DNA from: Prevotella sp. | Lineage (GTDB): Bacteria; Bacteroidota; Bacteroidia; Bacteroidales; Bacteroidaceae | Direction: 5' to 3' | Length of the DNA: 64,000 bases | Assembly (NCBI GenBank): GCA_017619755.1 | Contig: JAFZRU010000030.1 | Coordinates: 19,189 to 83,188 of the forward strand | Shown: positions 32,130 through 41,923 of the stretch, in pieces | Layout: every line of letters starts with the position of its first letter | Position numbering within the stretch: the stretch's first letter is position 1 | Program-made: the position numbers and the translations under genes | The notes under the pieces: generated by a model | The model's database searches: none | Told to the model about the DNA's origin: nothing | What the model saw: only the letters and a program-made list of their open reading frames with translations

Positions 32130-34853
32130 ATGGACGAAAATCAGACATTTGACCAAGACAAAATCATCAGAATCAACATAGAGGAGGAGATGAAGAAGTC
32201 GTATATCGACTACTCTATGTCGGTCATCGTGGCACGAGCACTCCCCGATGTGAGGGATGGCTTCAAGCCGGTGCACCGTAGAATCCTCTTCGGCATGCTG
32301 GGCATAGGAAACACCAGCGACAAACCTTATAAGAAATGTGCGCGCGTGGTGGGCGAGGTGCTCGGCAAGTACCACCCCCATGGCGACAGCTCCGTCTATG
32401 GCGCCCTCGTGAGAATGGCCCAGGAGTGGAGCATGAGATACACCTTGGTCGATGGCCAGGGTAACTTCGGAAGCGTCGATGGTGACTCCCCCGCCGCCAT
32501 GCGTTACACCGAGTGCCGGCTCTCCAAGATGGGCGAGCATATCATGGACGACTTGGAGAAGGACACCGTCGACATGGTCAACCACTTCGACGACTCACTC
32601 ACCGAGCCTTCCGTCATGCCCACCAAGATTCCCAACCTTTTGGTGAATGGCGGCAACGGCATTGCCGTAGGCATGGCCACCAACATCCCCACCCATAACT
32701 TGTGCGAGGTCATTGACGGATGCTGCGCATACATCGACAATCCCGACATCGACACCGAGGGGCTCATGGCCTACATCAAGGCCCCCGACTTCCCCACCGG
32801 CGCCTACATCTATGGCATCCAGGGCGTCAAGGACGCCTACGAGACCGGAAGGGGCCGCATCGTCATGAGGGCCAAGGCGGAGATTGAAGGCGGAGAAGCG
32901 CACGACAAGATTGTTGTTACCGAGATACCCTACGGTGTCAACAAGGCACAACTCATCGAGAACATCGCCGACTTGGTGAAGGAGGGAAAGATTGAAGGCA
33001 TCTCCAACGTCAACGACGAAACAGGCCGTCAGGGAATGCGCATCGTCGTGGATGTGAAGAAGGACGCCAACGCCAATGTCATCCTCAACAAACTCTTCAA
33101 GATGACACAGTTGCAAAGCTCCTTCTCCGTCAACTGCATCGCCTTGGTGAAAGGCAGACCCAAGTTGCTCACCCTCAAGGACTGCGTGAAATATTTCATC
33201 GAGCATAGGCACGACGTCACCATCAGGCGCACCAAGTTTGACTTGAAGAAGGCCCAGGATCGGGCGCACATCCTCGAAGGACTCATCATCGCGTGCGACA
33301 ACATCGACGAGGTGGTGCACATCATCAGGGCTTCGAAGACACCCTCCGACGCACAGCGCAACCTCGAAAAACGCTTCGACATCGACGAACTGCAGTCGAA
33401 GGCCATCGTGGATATGCGCCTCTCCCAACTCACCGGCTTGCGTATCGACCAACTGCATGCCGAGTATGAGGAGTTGGAGAAGCTCATCAGTTACCTGCAG
33501 TCCATCCTCGACGACCCCGAACTGTGCAAAAAGGTGATGAAGGACGAGCTCCTCGAAGTGAAGGAAAAGTACGGAGACGAGAGAAGGACGGAAATCAAGT
33601 ACTCCTCCGAGGAGTTCAACCCTGAGGATTTCTATCCCAACGACCCCGTCATCATCACCCTCAGCCACTTGGGATACATCAAGAGGACGCCCCTCAGCGA
33701 ATTCAAAGGACAAGGAAGAGGGGGAGTGGGCTCCAAGGGAGCCAGGACAAGGGAACAGGACTTCACGGAGTTCATCTATCCCGCTACCATGCACAACACC
33801 ATGCTCTTCTTCACCAAGAAGGGAAGGTGCTACTGGCTCAAGTGTTACGAGATACCCGAGGGAGGAAAGGACTCCAAGGGAAGGGCTATTCAAAACATGC
33901 TCAACATCGACCCTGACGACTCCGTCAATGCATTCCTCAGGATCAGGGGGCTCGACGACGAGACGTTCCTCAACACACACTACGTGGTATTCGCCACCAA
34001 GAGGGGACTCGTCAAGAAAACGTGTCTCAAGGCGTACAGCCACCCAAGGACCTTGGGAGTCAACGCCATCAATATTCAAGAAGGCGACGAGGTGGTGGAC
34101 GTGCGCCTCACCAACGGACGCAACGAACTCGTTATGGCCAACCGCAACGGAAGGGCGGTGAGATTCTCCGAGACACTCGTCCGCAACATGGGACGTATCG
34201 CCACTGGCGTGAGAGGAATGAGGCTCAGTGAGAAAGACGACGAGGTGGTGGGAATGATTGTCATCAACAACGCCGAGAAGGAAACCATCATGGTCGTCAG
34301 CGAAAACGGATATGGAAAGCGCTCCATGGTCGAGGACTACAGAAAAACCGGCAGAGGAATGCAGGGCGTGAAAACACTGCAAATCACAGAGAAAACCGGA
34401 AAGGTGGTGGCCATCAAGAACGTCTCCGACGAACACGACCTCATGATCATCAACAAGAGCGGCATCGCCATCCGGCTCTCCGTGGCCGAGTGCCGTGTCA
34501 TGGGAAGGGCCACGCAGGGCGTCCGCCTCATCAACCTCACCAAGAAAAACGATGTCATCGCCAGCGTGTGCAAGGTGATGGGAGCGGAGCTTGAGGCTTC
34601 CATGGAACAAATCAGCCGTGCGGAGTGGTCGCAGAAGAGCGAGAGCATCAAGAACGACAACAAACCCGACGTTACCGTCAGCAAAACCCCATCGGAGGAT
34701 GACGAGGATGTAGAGGAGTTTGAGGAAATCATCCCAGAAGAGGAGAGCACCAAAAAAACCTCCTTGGGAGGGCTCTTCAGTGATGAAGACTTCCTTCCAG
34801 AGGATGTCAACAACGACGAAAACAGCTCCGAGGAAAGTCCCGAAGAGCCATAA
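32130..34853 (+). CDS. gyrA: DNA gyrase subunit A
   Basis: The 907-residue enzyme has the catalytic tyrosine Tyr126 in [10 protein letters not shown], the region around [10 protein letters not shown] (residues 81-90, the quinolone-binding helix, with Ser87 at the E. coli Ser83 position and Gly91 at the Asp87 position), and a GyrA box QGRGGVG near residue 530 that marks it as gyrase rather than topoisomerase IV. The C-terminal six-bladed beta-pinwheel (about 500-820) wraps DNA. The last 70 residues are very acidic (ending SSEESPEEP), an extension seen in many Bacteroidetes. With GyrB, which is not in the window, it introduces negative supercoils. Confidence 0.97.
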   Translation: MDENQTFDQDKIIRINIEEEMKKSYIDYSMSVIVARALPDVRDGFKPVHRRILFGMLGIGNTSDKPYKKCARVVGEVLGKYHPHGDSSVYGALVRMAQEWSMRYTLVDGQGNFGSVDGDSPAAMRYTECRLSKMGEHIMDDLEKDTVDMVNHFDDSLTEPSVMPTKIPNLLVNGGNGIAVGMATNIPTHNLCEVIDGCCAYIDNPDIDTEGLMAYIKAPDFPTGAYIYGIQGVKDAYETGRGRIVMRAKAEIEGGEAHDKIVVTEIPYGVNKAQLIENIADLVKEGKIEGISNVNDETGRQGMRIVVDVKKDANANVILNKLFKMTQLQSSFSVNCIALVKGRPKLLTLKDCVKYFIEHRHDVTIRRTKFDLKKAQDRAHILEGLIIACDNIDEVVHIIRASKTPSDAQRNLEKRFDIDELQSKAIVDMRLSQLTGLRIDQLHAEYEELEKLISYLQSILDDPELCKKVMKDELLEVKEKYGDERRTEIKYSSEEFNPEDFYPNDPVIITLSHLGYIKRTPLSEFKGQGRGGVGSKGARTREQDFTEFIYPATMHNTMLFFTKKGRCYWLKCYEIPEGGKDSKGRAIQNMLNIDPDDSVNAFLRIRGLDDETFLNTHYVVFATKRGLVKKTCLKAYSHPRTLGVNAINIQEGDEVVDVRLTNGRNELVMANRNGRAVRFSETLVRNMGRIATGVRGMRLSEKDDEVVGMIVINNAEKETIMVVSENGYGKRSMVEDYRKTGRGMQGVKTLQITEKTGKVVAIKNVSDEHDLMIINKSGIAIRLSVAECRVMGRATQGVRLINLTKKNDVIASVCKVMGAELEASMEQISRAEWSQKSESIKNDNKPDVTVSKTPSEDDEDVEEFEEIIPEEESTKKTSLGGLFSDEDFLPEDVNNDENSSEESPEEP

Positions 34854-34903
34854 CCTAATATTATATAATAGCAAAACCATTTCAAAAAACCATTTATTTA
34901 GCA

Positions 34904-36175
34904 ATGAAGATGAGAAAATTGATGATTGTGGCGTTGATGTCAGTAGCTGCATCAATAGCCTTCGCTGGCGACTCGCCCGCGCTCAAGACAATCCTGAAAG
35001 CAAAGACCTATGCCGAGGCAAAGTCGCTGCTCGACTCCACCCTGGGCCAACTCGCATCCCCGGCTGAAAAGGCGAAAGCCTACAACAAACTCTACACCTT
35101 GGCCATGGAAACGGTCACCAAGGAGCAGGCCAAAATGGCCGAGAACCAGGTGAGCGAGCAGATGGGCAAGGGCAACAAGGTCGAGGTGGACTCAATGGCT
35201 TTCTACCAGGGTATCTATAACGCCATGGAAGCAGCCGTCGAATGTGAAAAATACGACCAGATGCCCAACGAGAAGGGAAAGGTGGCTCCCAAATTCCACG
35301 AGACGGTGGCTGCACAGCTGTATCCCCACAGGGGTAACCTCTGGAATGGAGGAATCTACTACCTCAACAGGGGTGACGATGCCAACACCTACAAGTATTT
35401 CGCCAAGTGCGTCGATTCATACGCCGAACCGCTCTTCGTAGAACAAGTGGCCAAGACGCCGGACGAGAACATCGGACAGATGGCTTACTATGCAGCTCTC
35501 TATGCCGCTCAGAACAAGGACAACAAGGGTTGTATGAAGTTTGCCGACGTCGCTGCCAAGGATCCGCAATTCGCCAAGGAGGCCAACAACCTCAAGCTCG
35601 CCATTGAGCAAGAGGGCCTTAAGACAAGGCAGGACTCGCTCAACTATGTCAAGGAGTTAGAGGGGCAGTTTGCCAACGACCCCGACAACGAGCAACTCTT
35701 CGGTTCACTGGTCAACATGTACTCTGGTCTCAAGATGGACAAGGAGATGGAAGCTCTCTTCAACAAGAAACTTCAATCAGATCCCAACAACTTCGTCGTA
35801 TGGGCTGTGAGAGGTCAAAACGCCATGATGGAGCAGAAACTGGAGGATGCCGTGGGCTATTTCAAGAAAGCACTTGCTGCACAACCCGACAACGCACAAA
35901 TCCTCACCTATCTCGGTGCATGCCAACTTGACCATGCTTCCAACTTGGAGAACCGCGCTGCTGGAACGACCGGTAGAGTGCCCAAGGAGGCCATGGACCA
36001 AATCAGACCCCTTTATGAGGAGGCCATGGGATACCTCGTCAAGGCCAAGCAGCTCGACCCCAACCGTGAGAAGGCCAACTGGACTTATCCGCTCTATCGC
36101 TGCAACTACCAACTCTACGGTGGCGATGACCAGCGCACGAAGGATGCTGCCAAAGAAGCAGGCATCAACGATTAA
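34904..36175 (+). CDS. Exported TPR-repeat protein
   Basis: The 423-residue protein has a signal peptide (MRKLMIVALMSVAASIAFA) followed by helical TPR-like repeats, e.g. WAVRGQNAMMEQKLEDAVGYFKKALAAQPDN and the following helix pair. TPR arrays mediate protein binding. The neighbour at 36323 is a second TPR protein of similar length with the same middle sequence pattern (NGGxxYLxx), so the pair probably arose by duplication. The cellular partner is unknown. It follows gyrA by 50 nt. Confidence 0.85.
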   Translation: MKMRKLMIVALMSVAASIAFAGDSPALKTILKAKTYAEAKSLLDSTLGQLASPAEKAKAYNKLYTLAMETVTKEQAKMAENQVSEQMGKGNKVEVDSMAFYQGIYNAMEAAVECEKYDQMPNEKGKVAPKFHETVAAQLYPHRGNLWNGGIYYLNRGDDANTYKYFAKCVDSYAEPLFVEQVAKTPDENIGQMAYYAALYAAQNKDNKGCMKFADVAAKDPQFAKEANNLKLAIEQEGLKTRQDSLNYVKELEGQFANDPDNEQLFGSLVNMYSGLKMDKEMEALFNKKLQSDPNNFVVWAVRGQNAMMEQKLEDAVGYFKKALAAQPDNAQILTYLGACQLDHASNLENRAAGTTGRVPKEAMDQIRPLYEEAMGYLVKAKQLDPNREKANWTYPLYRCNYQLYGGDDQRTKDAAKEAGIND

Positions 36176-36198
36176 TAATTTTATGAAATGACTTTTTC

Positions 36199-36228
36199 GA
36201 GGGTGTGTCAAAGCCTTGACACACCCTC
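36199..36228 (+). terminator. 13-bp hairpin between the two TPR genes
   Basis: GAGGGTGTGTCAA and its exact complement form a strong stem with a 4-nt loop. Only short T-runs follow, so it may stop or attenuate transcription. Confidence 0.65.
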
Positions 36229-36322
36229 ATTTAAAATAATTGGCAGGGCTATTGGTCTCACTAATCATACCAACCTCCATAGACCCGCCTCGTTGCACTC
36301 TAAAGCTATAGATACCACAAGG

Positions 36323-37546
36323 ATGAAAAGATTGTTTTTGGCCACTTTCCTGGTATGCCTCGTCCTGACTTGCACGGCCCAGCGGAAGGCGGCCCAGCGG
36401 AAAGCCATCGACCAGGCAGAGACCTTCATCAAGTCGGGGAAGAATCTCGACAAGGCAGAGAAACTCATGACAGACCTGCTGCGAGACTCCACCAACCGTC
36501 TCAACCACAAGGTGTGGCTCACACTCATCGACGCCATCAAACTCCAGTACGACCAGGGCAACCAGAAACTATACTTGAAGCAGCAGTATGACACGGCGGC
36601 TCTCTTTAAGAATGCCAAAAAACTCCTCCTCTGCTGCGAGCAATTCGACTCCTTGGAAACCACGCCTGACAAAAAGGGGAAGGTGCGCGTCAAGTACCGC
36701 GCACGACACGCCGCCATGCTCAACGCCATGCGCCCCAACATCTACAACGGAGGAGCTTTTTATCTGAGAAAACTTGATTTCAACAACTCATGGGCATTCT
36801 ATGACGCCTATCTCGACTGCGCACAACAGCCACTTTTCACTGACTATTCATACGACCGGACAGACACACTGCAGGTGAAGGCCGCTTACCGGGCTCTCTA
36901 TTGCGGATACCGCCTCAACGACTTGGAAAAAACGATGAAATATTTTGACATCGCTTGTCGGGACACCGCGCATGGGGAAAACATTATGCAGTATGTAGCG
37001 GAGAGACAATTACAACATGGAGATACCGCCGCTTACGTGGAGTCTCTTAAAAGAGGGTTCCAAATAGCACCGCGAAACACCTTCTTTTTTCCCAGGCTGG
37101 TCGATTATTACAATATGAGGCAACAGACCGATTCCGCCAGCATTTTCATCGACAACGCACTGCGTGACGACAGCACCAACTATTTGGCCGTCTTCGCAAA
37201 AAGCACGGCCCTTCTCAACGCCCAGCAATATGACAGTTGCCTCGTCATCACTCGCAAGTTGTTGCAAATCAACGACTCCATGCCAGAGGCATACTGCAAT
37301 ATGGGGCTTGCTTACTACAACCAGGCTCTGCAACTTGAAGCCAGCCAGCAGCATCTCAAGCGACGCACCAAGAAGCAAAGACAAGCGGTCAACGAGCTTT
37401 TTGAGAAGAGCAGGCCATATATGGAAATCTTCAGACAGAAAGCGCCTGAGCAGCAGGACAAATGGCTGCCAGCGCTATACACCATCTATCTCAATCTCAA
37501 CATGGGCAAGGAGTTTGAGGAAATTGACAAAACGATAGGGAAGTAG
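36323..37546 (+). CDS. Exported TPR-repeat protein, paralogue of upstream gene
   Basis: About 407 residues. The signal peptide is KRLFLATFLVCLVLTCTA. The body is helical with TPR-like units (YCNMGLAYYNQALQLEASQQ). The upstream frame to 36188 contains the terminator hairpin and is rejected. Shared features with the preceding gene are NIYNGGAFYLRK against NLWNGGIYYLNR, and similar spacing of helices. Probably an outer-membrane-linked or periplasmic scaffold. No enzymatic motif seen. Confidence 0.8.
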   Translation: MKRLFLATFLVCLVLTCTAQRKAAQRKAIDQAETFIKSGKNLDKAEKLMTDLLRDSTNRLNHKVWLTLIDAIKLQYDQGNQKLYLKQQYDTAALFKNAKKLLLCCEQFDSLETTPDKKGKVRVKYRARHAAMLNAMRPNIYNGGAFYLRKLDFNNSWAFYDAYLDCAQQPLFTDYSYDRTDTLQVKAAYRALYCGYRLNDLEKTMKYFDIACRDTAHGENIMQYVAERQLQHGDTAAYVESLKRGFQIAPRNTFFFPRLVDYYNMRQQTDSASIFIDNALRDDSTNYLAVFAKSTALLNAQQYDSCLVITRKLLQINDSMPEAYCNMGLAYYNQALQLEASQQHLKRRTKKQRQAVNELFEKSRPYMEIFRQKAPEQQDKWLPALYTIYLNLNMGKEFEEIDKTIGK

Positions 37547-37564
37547 CAAAAAACACACCGAATA

Positions 37565-37596
37565 TTTGCTCTTTTCAATAAAATGGCGTAACTTCG
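37565..37596 (+). promoter_or_regulatory. serC promoter
   Basis: TTTG at 37565-37568, a 20-nt spacer, and TAACTTCG at 37589-37596 (one mismatch to consensus). Confidence 0.6.
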
Positions 37597-37651
37597 CACT
37601 CGATTTGTGATGCAACATCATCAATAGGTAAAATTTTTAAACATTATTCAG

Positions 37652-38722
37652 ATGAAGAAGTACAATTTCAACGCAGGACCATCCATCCTCCCCAGAGAGG
37701 TCATCGAGAAGACGGCCCAGCAAATTCTCAATTTCAACGGCAGTGGCCTTTCCTTAGCAGAAATCAGCCACAGGGCCAAGGATTTCCAACCCGTTGTGGA
37801 CGAGGCCGTGGCACTCATCAAAGAATTGCTGCAGATTCCTGAGGGTTATTCTGTCATTTTCCTCGGCGGAGGAGCTTCACTCGAATTCTGCATGGTTCCC
37901 TACAATTTCCTCATCAAGAAAGCTGCTTACCTCAACACTGGAACATGGGCCAAGAAAGCCATGAAAGAGGCAAAGCTCTTCGGAGAGGTCGTGGAGGTCG
38001 CTTCATCTGCCGACGCCAATTACACCTTCATCCCCAAGGGGTGGACATGCCCCGATGATGTGGACTACCTGCACATCACCACCAACAACACCATCTACGG
38101 TACGGAAATCCGCAAGGACCTCGATGTCAATGTCAGGCTCATCGCCGACATGTCGTCCGACATCTTCAGCAGACCCATCGACGTGGCCAAGTATGACTGT
38201 ATCTATGCCGGAGCACAGAAAAACCTCGCCATGGCCGGTGTGACCCTCGTCATCGTCAAGGAAGATGCCTTAGGAAAGGCTCCGAGACCCATTCCCACCA
38301 TGCTTGACTACCGCACACACGTGGAGAAAGGCTCCATGTTCAACACACCTCCCGTGGTGCCCATTTACAGCGCCTTGGAAACCCTCAGATGGGTGAAGGC
38401 CAACGGAGGCGTGGAGGCCATGGACCGTCTCGCCAAGGAAAGGGCTGAAATCGTGTATGGCGAAATCGACCGCAACAAACTCTTCCGTGGAACCGTGGTG
38501 GAAGAAGGCGACCGCTCGCTGATGAACATCTGCTTCGTTATGAGCGACGAGTACAAGGAGCTGGAGAAGCCCTTCCTCGAGTTTGCCACTGCCAAGGGAA
38601 TGGTGGGCGTGAAAGGCCACCGCTCCGTGGGAGGATTCAGGGCAAGCTGCTACAACGCACAGACCATCGAAGGCGTCAACGCACTTGTGGCGTGCATGAA
38701 GGAGTTTGAGGCTAAAAATTAA
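37652..38722 (+). CDS. serC: Phosphoserine aminotransferase
   Basis: The 356-residue PLP enzyme starts [16 protein letters not shown], the family signature, with LGGGASLEF and the PLP-binding lysine in [12 protein letters not shown] near residue 192. It transaminates 3-phosphohydroxypyruvate to phosphoserine in serine synthesis and has a parallel role in pyridoxine synthesis. It is followed by serA with a hairpin CGCCTCC/GGAGGCG between them. Confidence 0.96.
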   Translation: MKKYNFNAGPSILPREVIEKTAQQILNFNGSGLSLAEISHRAKDFQPVVDEAVALIKELLQIPEGYSVIFLGGGASLEFCMVPYNFLIKKAAYLNTGTWAKKAMKEAKLFGEVVEVASSADANYTFIPKGWTCPDDVDYLHITTNNTIYGTEIRKDLDVNVRLIADMSSDIFSRPIDVAKYDCIYAGAQKNLAMAGVTLVIVKEDALGKAPRPIPTMLDYRTHVEKGSMFNTPPVVPIYSALETLRWVKANGGVEAMDRLAKERAEIVYGEIDRNKLFRGTVVEEGDRSLMNICFVMSDEYKELEKPFLEFATAKGMVGVKGHRSVGGFRASCYNAQTIEGVNALVACMKEFEAKN

Positions 38723-38782
38723 TCACATCCAACAAGCAGCGCCTCCCTCGTGGAGGCGTTGCATTTCACACCTATAATTATA

Positions 38783-39700
38783 ATGAAAATCTTAGTAGCT
38801 ACAGAGAAACCTTTCGCACCCGTCGCCATCGAGGGCATCAGAAAGGAAGTGGAGGCTGCCGGACACCAACTGGCACTCTTGGAGAAATACACCGAAAAGG
38901 CACAGCTTCTTGAGGCTGTCGCCGACGCCGACGCACTCATCGTGCGCTCCGACAAAGTGACACCTGAGGTGCTCGACGCCGCCAAAAACCTCAAAGTCGT
39001 CGTCAGGGCCGGAGCAGGTTACGACTCCATCGACACCGCATACGCCAAGGAGAAAGGCATCGTCGTGGAGAATACTCCCGGACAAAACGCCAATGCTGTG
39101 GCAGAGCTTGTCTTCGGACTGCTTGTCTATGCCGTGCGCAACTTCTACAACGGTAAGGCCGGAACAGAGCTGATGGGAAAGAAACTCGGATTGCTCGCTT
39201 TTGGAAATGTGGGAAGAAACGTGGCACGCATCGCCAAGGGCTTCGGCATGGACATCTACGCCTACGACGCCTATTGTCCCGCCACCGTCATCGAGCAGGC
39301 CGGCGTGCACGCCGTGGCTACCCAGGACGAGCTCTTCCAGACTTGCGACGTGGTGAGCCTTCACATCCCCGCCACACCGGAGACCAAGCAGAGCATCAAC
39401 AAGGCCGTTGTTGGACAGATGGTCAAGGGTGGCATTCTTGTCAACACTGCTCGCAAGGAAGTCATCAACGAAGAGGAACTTATCCAACTCTTGGCAGAAA
39501 GGACTGATCTCAAGTTCGTCACCGACATCAAGCCCGATGCCCACGAGCAGTTCGAACAGTTCGAGGGACGCTATTTCAGCACACCCAAGAAGATGGGCGC
39601 ACAGACGGCAGAGGCCAACATCAATGCCGGAATTGCAGCCGCCAAGCAAATCAACGCCTTCTTCGCCACAGGAGACACCAAGTTCCAAGTCAACAAGTAA
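38783..39700 (+). CDS. serA: D-3-phosphoglycerate dehydrogenase, short form
   Basis: The 305-residue NAD-dependent enzyme has the substrate loop VVRAGAGYDSID, the Rossmann motif LAFGNVGRNVARIAKGFG, ILVNTARKEVINEEELIQLL and the NAD-site pattern of the 2-hydroxyacid dehydrogenase family. It lacks the C-terminal ACT domain, as in other Bacteroidetes short forms. It makes 3-phosphohydroxypyruvate, the substrate for SerC encoded upstream. The ATG at 38783 is chosen over a GTG at 38750 that would overlap the intergenic hairpin. A terminator follows. Confidence 0.93.
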   Translation: MKILVATEKPFAPVAIEGIRKEVEAAGHQLALLEKYTEKAQLLEAVADADALIVRSDKVTPEVLDAAKNLKVVVRAGAGYDSIDTAYAKEKGIVVENTPGQNANAVAELVFGLLVYAVRNFYNGKAGTELMGKKLGLLAFGNVGRNVARIAKGFGMDIYAYDAYCPATVIEQAGVHAVATQDELFQTCDVVSLHIPATPETKQSINKAVVGQMVKGGILVNTARKEVINEEELIQLLAERTDLKFVTDIKPDAHEQFEQFEGRYFSTPKKMGAQTAEANINAGIAAAKQINAFFATGDTKFQVNK

Positions 39701-39716
39701 GTAACAGCAATATCCT

Positions 39717-39750
39717 CCCGGGCCGACAACCGCCGACCCGGGTGTTTTTT
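39717..39750 (+). terminator. serA terminator
   Basis: GC-rich imperfect stem (CCCGGG ... CCCGGG with flanking pairs) followed by TGTTTTTT. Confidence 0.7.
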
Positions 39751-39781
39751 CACAACATTTTTCACCTTGTAGTCAGAAACC

Positions 39782-41029
39782 ATGGCTATCGTAAAACCTT
39801 TCAAAGGCTTGCGCCCACCTAAAAATCTCGTGGAAAAGGTGGAGTCACGGCCATACGACGTGCTCAACTCCGAGGAGGCACGCCAGGAGGCCGGTGACAA
39901 CGAAATGAGCCTCTATCACATCATCAAACCCGAAATCGACTTCGAGCCGGGAACCAGCGAGTACGACCCGAAGGTCTATCAGCGTGCAGCAGAGAATTTC
40001 CAAAAATTCCAAGACAACGGATGGCTCGTGCAGGACGAGGAGGAGCACTACTACATCTACGCCCAGACCATGAACGGCAAGACGCAGTATGGACTGGTGG
40101 TGGCCGCCCACACCGACGACTACATGCACGGACGCATCAAGAAGCACGAACTCACCAGGCGCGACAAGGAGGAGGACCGCATGAAGCATGTGAGGGTCAA
40201 CAACGCCAACATCGAGCCTGTCTTCTTCGCATATCCCGACAACGACATCCTCGACCGCGTCATTTCGAGATATATCGACACGACCCCGGAATACGACTTC
40301 ATCGCCCCCGGAGACGGCTTCAGGCACCAGTTCTGGGTCATCTCCAATTCCGACGACATCGAGGTCATTACCAGGGCCTTTTCCAACATCCCATATTTGT
40401 ACATCGCCGACGGACATCACCGCTCGGCAGCCGCCGCCCTCGTGTGTGCTGAGAAACAAAAGCAGAACCCCAACCACCGTGGCGACGAGGAATACAACTA
40501 TTTCATGGCTGTCTGTTTCCAGGCCTCACAGCTCACCATCCTCGACTATAACCGCGTGGTGACCGACCTCAACGGCCTCTCGTCGGCAGAGTTCATCGAC
40601 AAACTCAAGACGCATTTCTCCGTGGAGGACATGGGAACCGACATCTACAAGCCCGCACGGTTGCATGAGTTCTCCCTCTACCTCGACGGAAGGTGGTATC
40701 GCCTGAGAGCGATGCGAGGTTCCTACGACCCCCACAATCCCATCGGCGTGCTTGACGTGGACATCTCCTCCCGCCTCATCCTCGACGAAATCTTGGGCAT
40801 ACAGGACTTGAGGAGTTCCAAGCGCATCGATTTCGTGGGTGGCCTGCGAGGTCTTGGCGAACTCAAACGGCGCGTTGACAGCGGGGAGATGCGGGCTGCC
40901 TTGGCTTTGTACCCCGTCTCCATGAAGCAAATCATGGACATCGCCGACAGCGGAAACATCATGCCACCCAAGGCAACTTGGTTTGAACCCAAACTGCGCT
41001 CAGGACTCGTCATTCACAAACTCTCATGA
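39782..41029 (+). CDS. DUF1015-family protein
   Basis: The 415-residue cytoplasmic protein starts MAIVKPFKGLRPP and contains DGHHRSAAAALV and the family's N-terminal SRPYDVLNSEEARQ. DUF1015 proteins follow serC-serA in many Bacteroidetes, where a link with serine metabolism is suspected. The biochemical activity is not established. The ATG overlaps nothing upstream, and its stop overlaps the YigZ start by 4 nt. Confidence 0.88.
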   Translation: MAIVKPFKGLRPPKNLVEKVESRPYDVLNSEEARQEAGDNEMSLYHIIKPEIDFEPGTSEYDPKVYQRAAENFQKFQDNGWLVQDEEEHYYIYAQTMNGKTQYGLVVAAHTDDYMHGRIKKHELTRRDKEEDRMKHVRVNNANIEPVFFAYPDNDILDRVISRYIDTTPEYDFIAPGDGFRHQFWVISNSDDIEVITRAFSNIPYLYIADGHHRSAAAALVCAEKQKQNPNHRGDEEYNYFMAVCFQASQLTILDYNRVVTDLNGLSSAEFIDKLKTHFSVEDMGTDIYKPARLHEFSLYLDGRWYRLRAMRGSYDPHNPIGVLDVDISSRLILDEILGIQDLRSSKRIDFVGGLRGLGELKRRVDSGEMRAALALYPVSMKQIMDIADSGNIMPPKATWFEPKLRSGLVIHKLS

Positions 41030-41613
41030 GCCAAGACGAGTTCACCACCATCACCGACAAGGTGGGTGAAGGCTTTTACTCCGAGAAAAGGAGCAAGTTC
41101 CTGGCCTTCGCCCACCATGTCGTGACTGCAGAGGAGGTGAAAACCATCATCGACAACTACCGTAAAAAATACTATGACGCACGGCACGTCTGCTACGCCT
41201 ATATGCTCGGACCTGAAAGGAGCGTCTTCAGGGCCAACGATGACGGAGAGCCGGGTAGCACTGCAGGAAAACCCATCTTGGGGCAAATCAACAGTAATGG
41301 TCTGACCGACATCCTCATCGTCGTGGTGAGATACTATGGCGGTGTCAACTTAGGCACAGGAGGGCTCATCGTGGCCTACCGGTCGGCTGCGGCTGATTCC
41401 ATCTCACACTGCGACACTGTCGTCAGGCAGGTGGAGGAGACCATCACCTACCACTACGCCTACCCTTTGATGAACGATGTGATGCGCATCGTGAAGGAAA
41501 TGTCGCCACGCATCGTCTCGCAGTCCTTCGACAACACTTGCTCCATCACCCTTGCCATCAGGAAATCGATGGCGCCGCAACTCAAGGACAGGTTGCAAAA
41601 ACTCTCCTTTTGA
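41026..41613 (+). CDS. YigZ/IMPACT-family protein
   Basis: The 195-residue protein shows the UPF0029/IMPACT N-terminal domain with SKFLAFAHHV, ARHVCYAYMLGP, DDGEPGSTAGKPIL and VRYYGGVNLGTGGLIVAY. Eukaryotic relatives regulate Gcn2. The bacterial role is unknown, with a proposed ribosome or RNA link. ATGA overlap with the DUF1015 gene. Confidence 0.9.
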   Translation: MSQDEFTTITDKVGEGFYSEKRSKFLAFAHHVVTAEEVKTIIDNYRKKYYDARHVCYAYMLGPERSVFRANDDGEPGSTAGKPILGQINSNGLTDILIVVVRYYGGVNLGTGGLIVAYRSAAADSISHCDTVVRQVEETITYHYAYPLMNDVMRIVKEMSPRIVSQSFDNTCSITLAIRKSMAPQLKDRLQKLSF

Positions 41614-41923
41614 GATTTTTTTGCACGGTGTAACAGCCGTGTGCAACTTTCTTGCGTAATGCTCTAATACCCAAACAATACACGCGAAAAACACGCGAAA
41701 AACAAAACAAAGAGCAAACAAGCAAATCTTAAAATTCCTTAATTCACCCCATTTTCGCCCTTCAAAATGGATGGGGAAACGGAGAATTGTAGTATCTTTG
41801 TAACCGATTTCAAAAACCATTTTTTGCAATTTACTTAAAACGCTTTTTTCAAAAGTTGTCCAAAATGGGAAACTTTTTGAAAATGATGAGAGGAAATGTT
41901 TTCCAAAACAAACAACTAACATA
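41614..41923. other. nrdD upstream region
   Basis: A 310-bp AT-rich gap with no gene. A consensus -7 box TATCTTTG is at 41793-41800, giving a leader of about 115 nt that contains an inverted repeat of type TTTCAAAAGTT/AACTTTTTGAAA. I could not find a convincing NrdR box pair. Confidence 0.5.
41793..41800 (+). promoter_or_regulatory. -7 box of nrdD
   Basis: TATCTTTG matches TAnnTTTG. No clear -33 box, which could mean activator-dependent use under anaerobiosis. Confidence 0.5.

Noticed and set aside
32595-34955. 786-codon minus-strand open frame opposite gyrA
   Set aside because: A shadow of gyrA with low-complexity His/Asp/Val composition. gyrA is certain.
41614-41923. NrdR box or riboswitch before nrdD
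   Set aside because: No pair of ACACWATATVTWGTGT-like sites and no recognised aptamer core. Only a weak inverted repeat.
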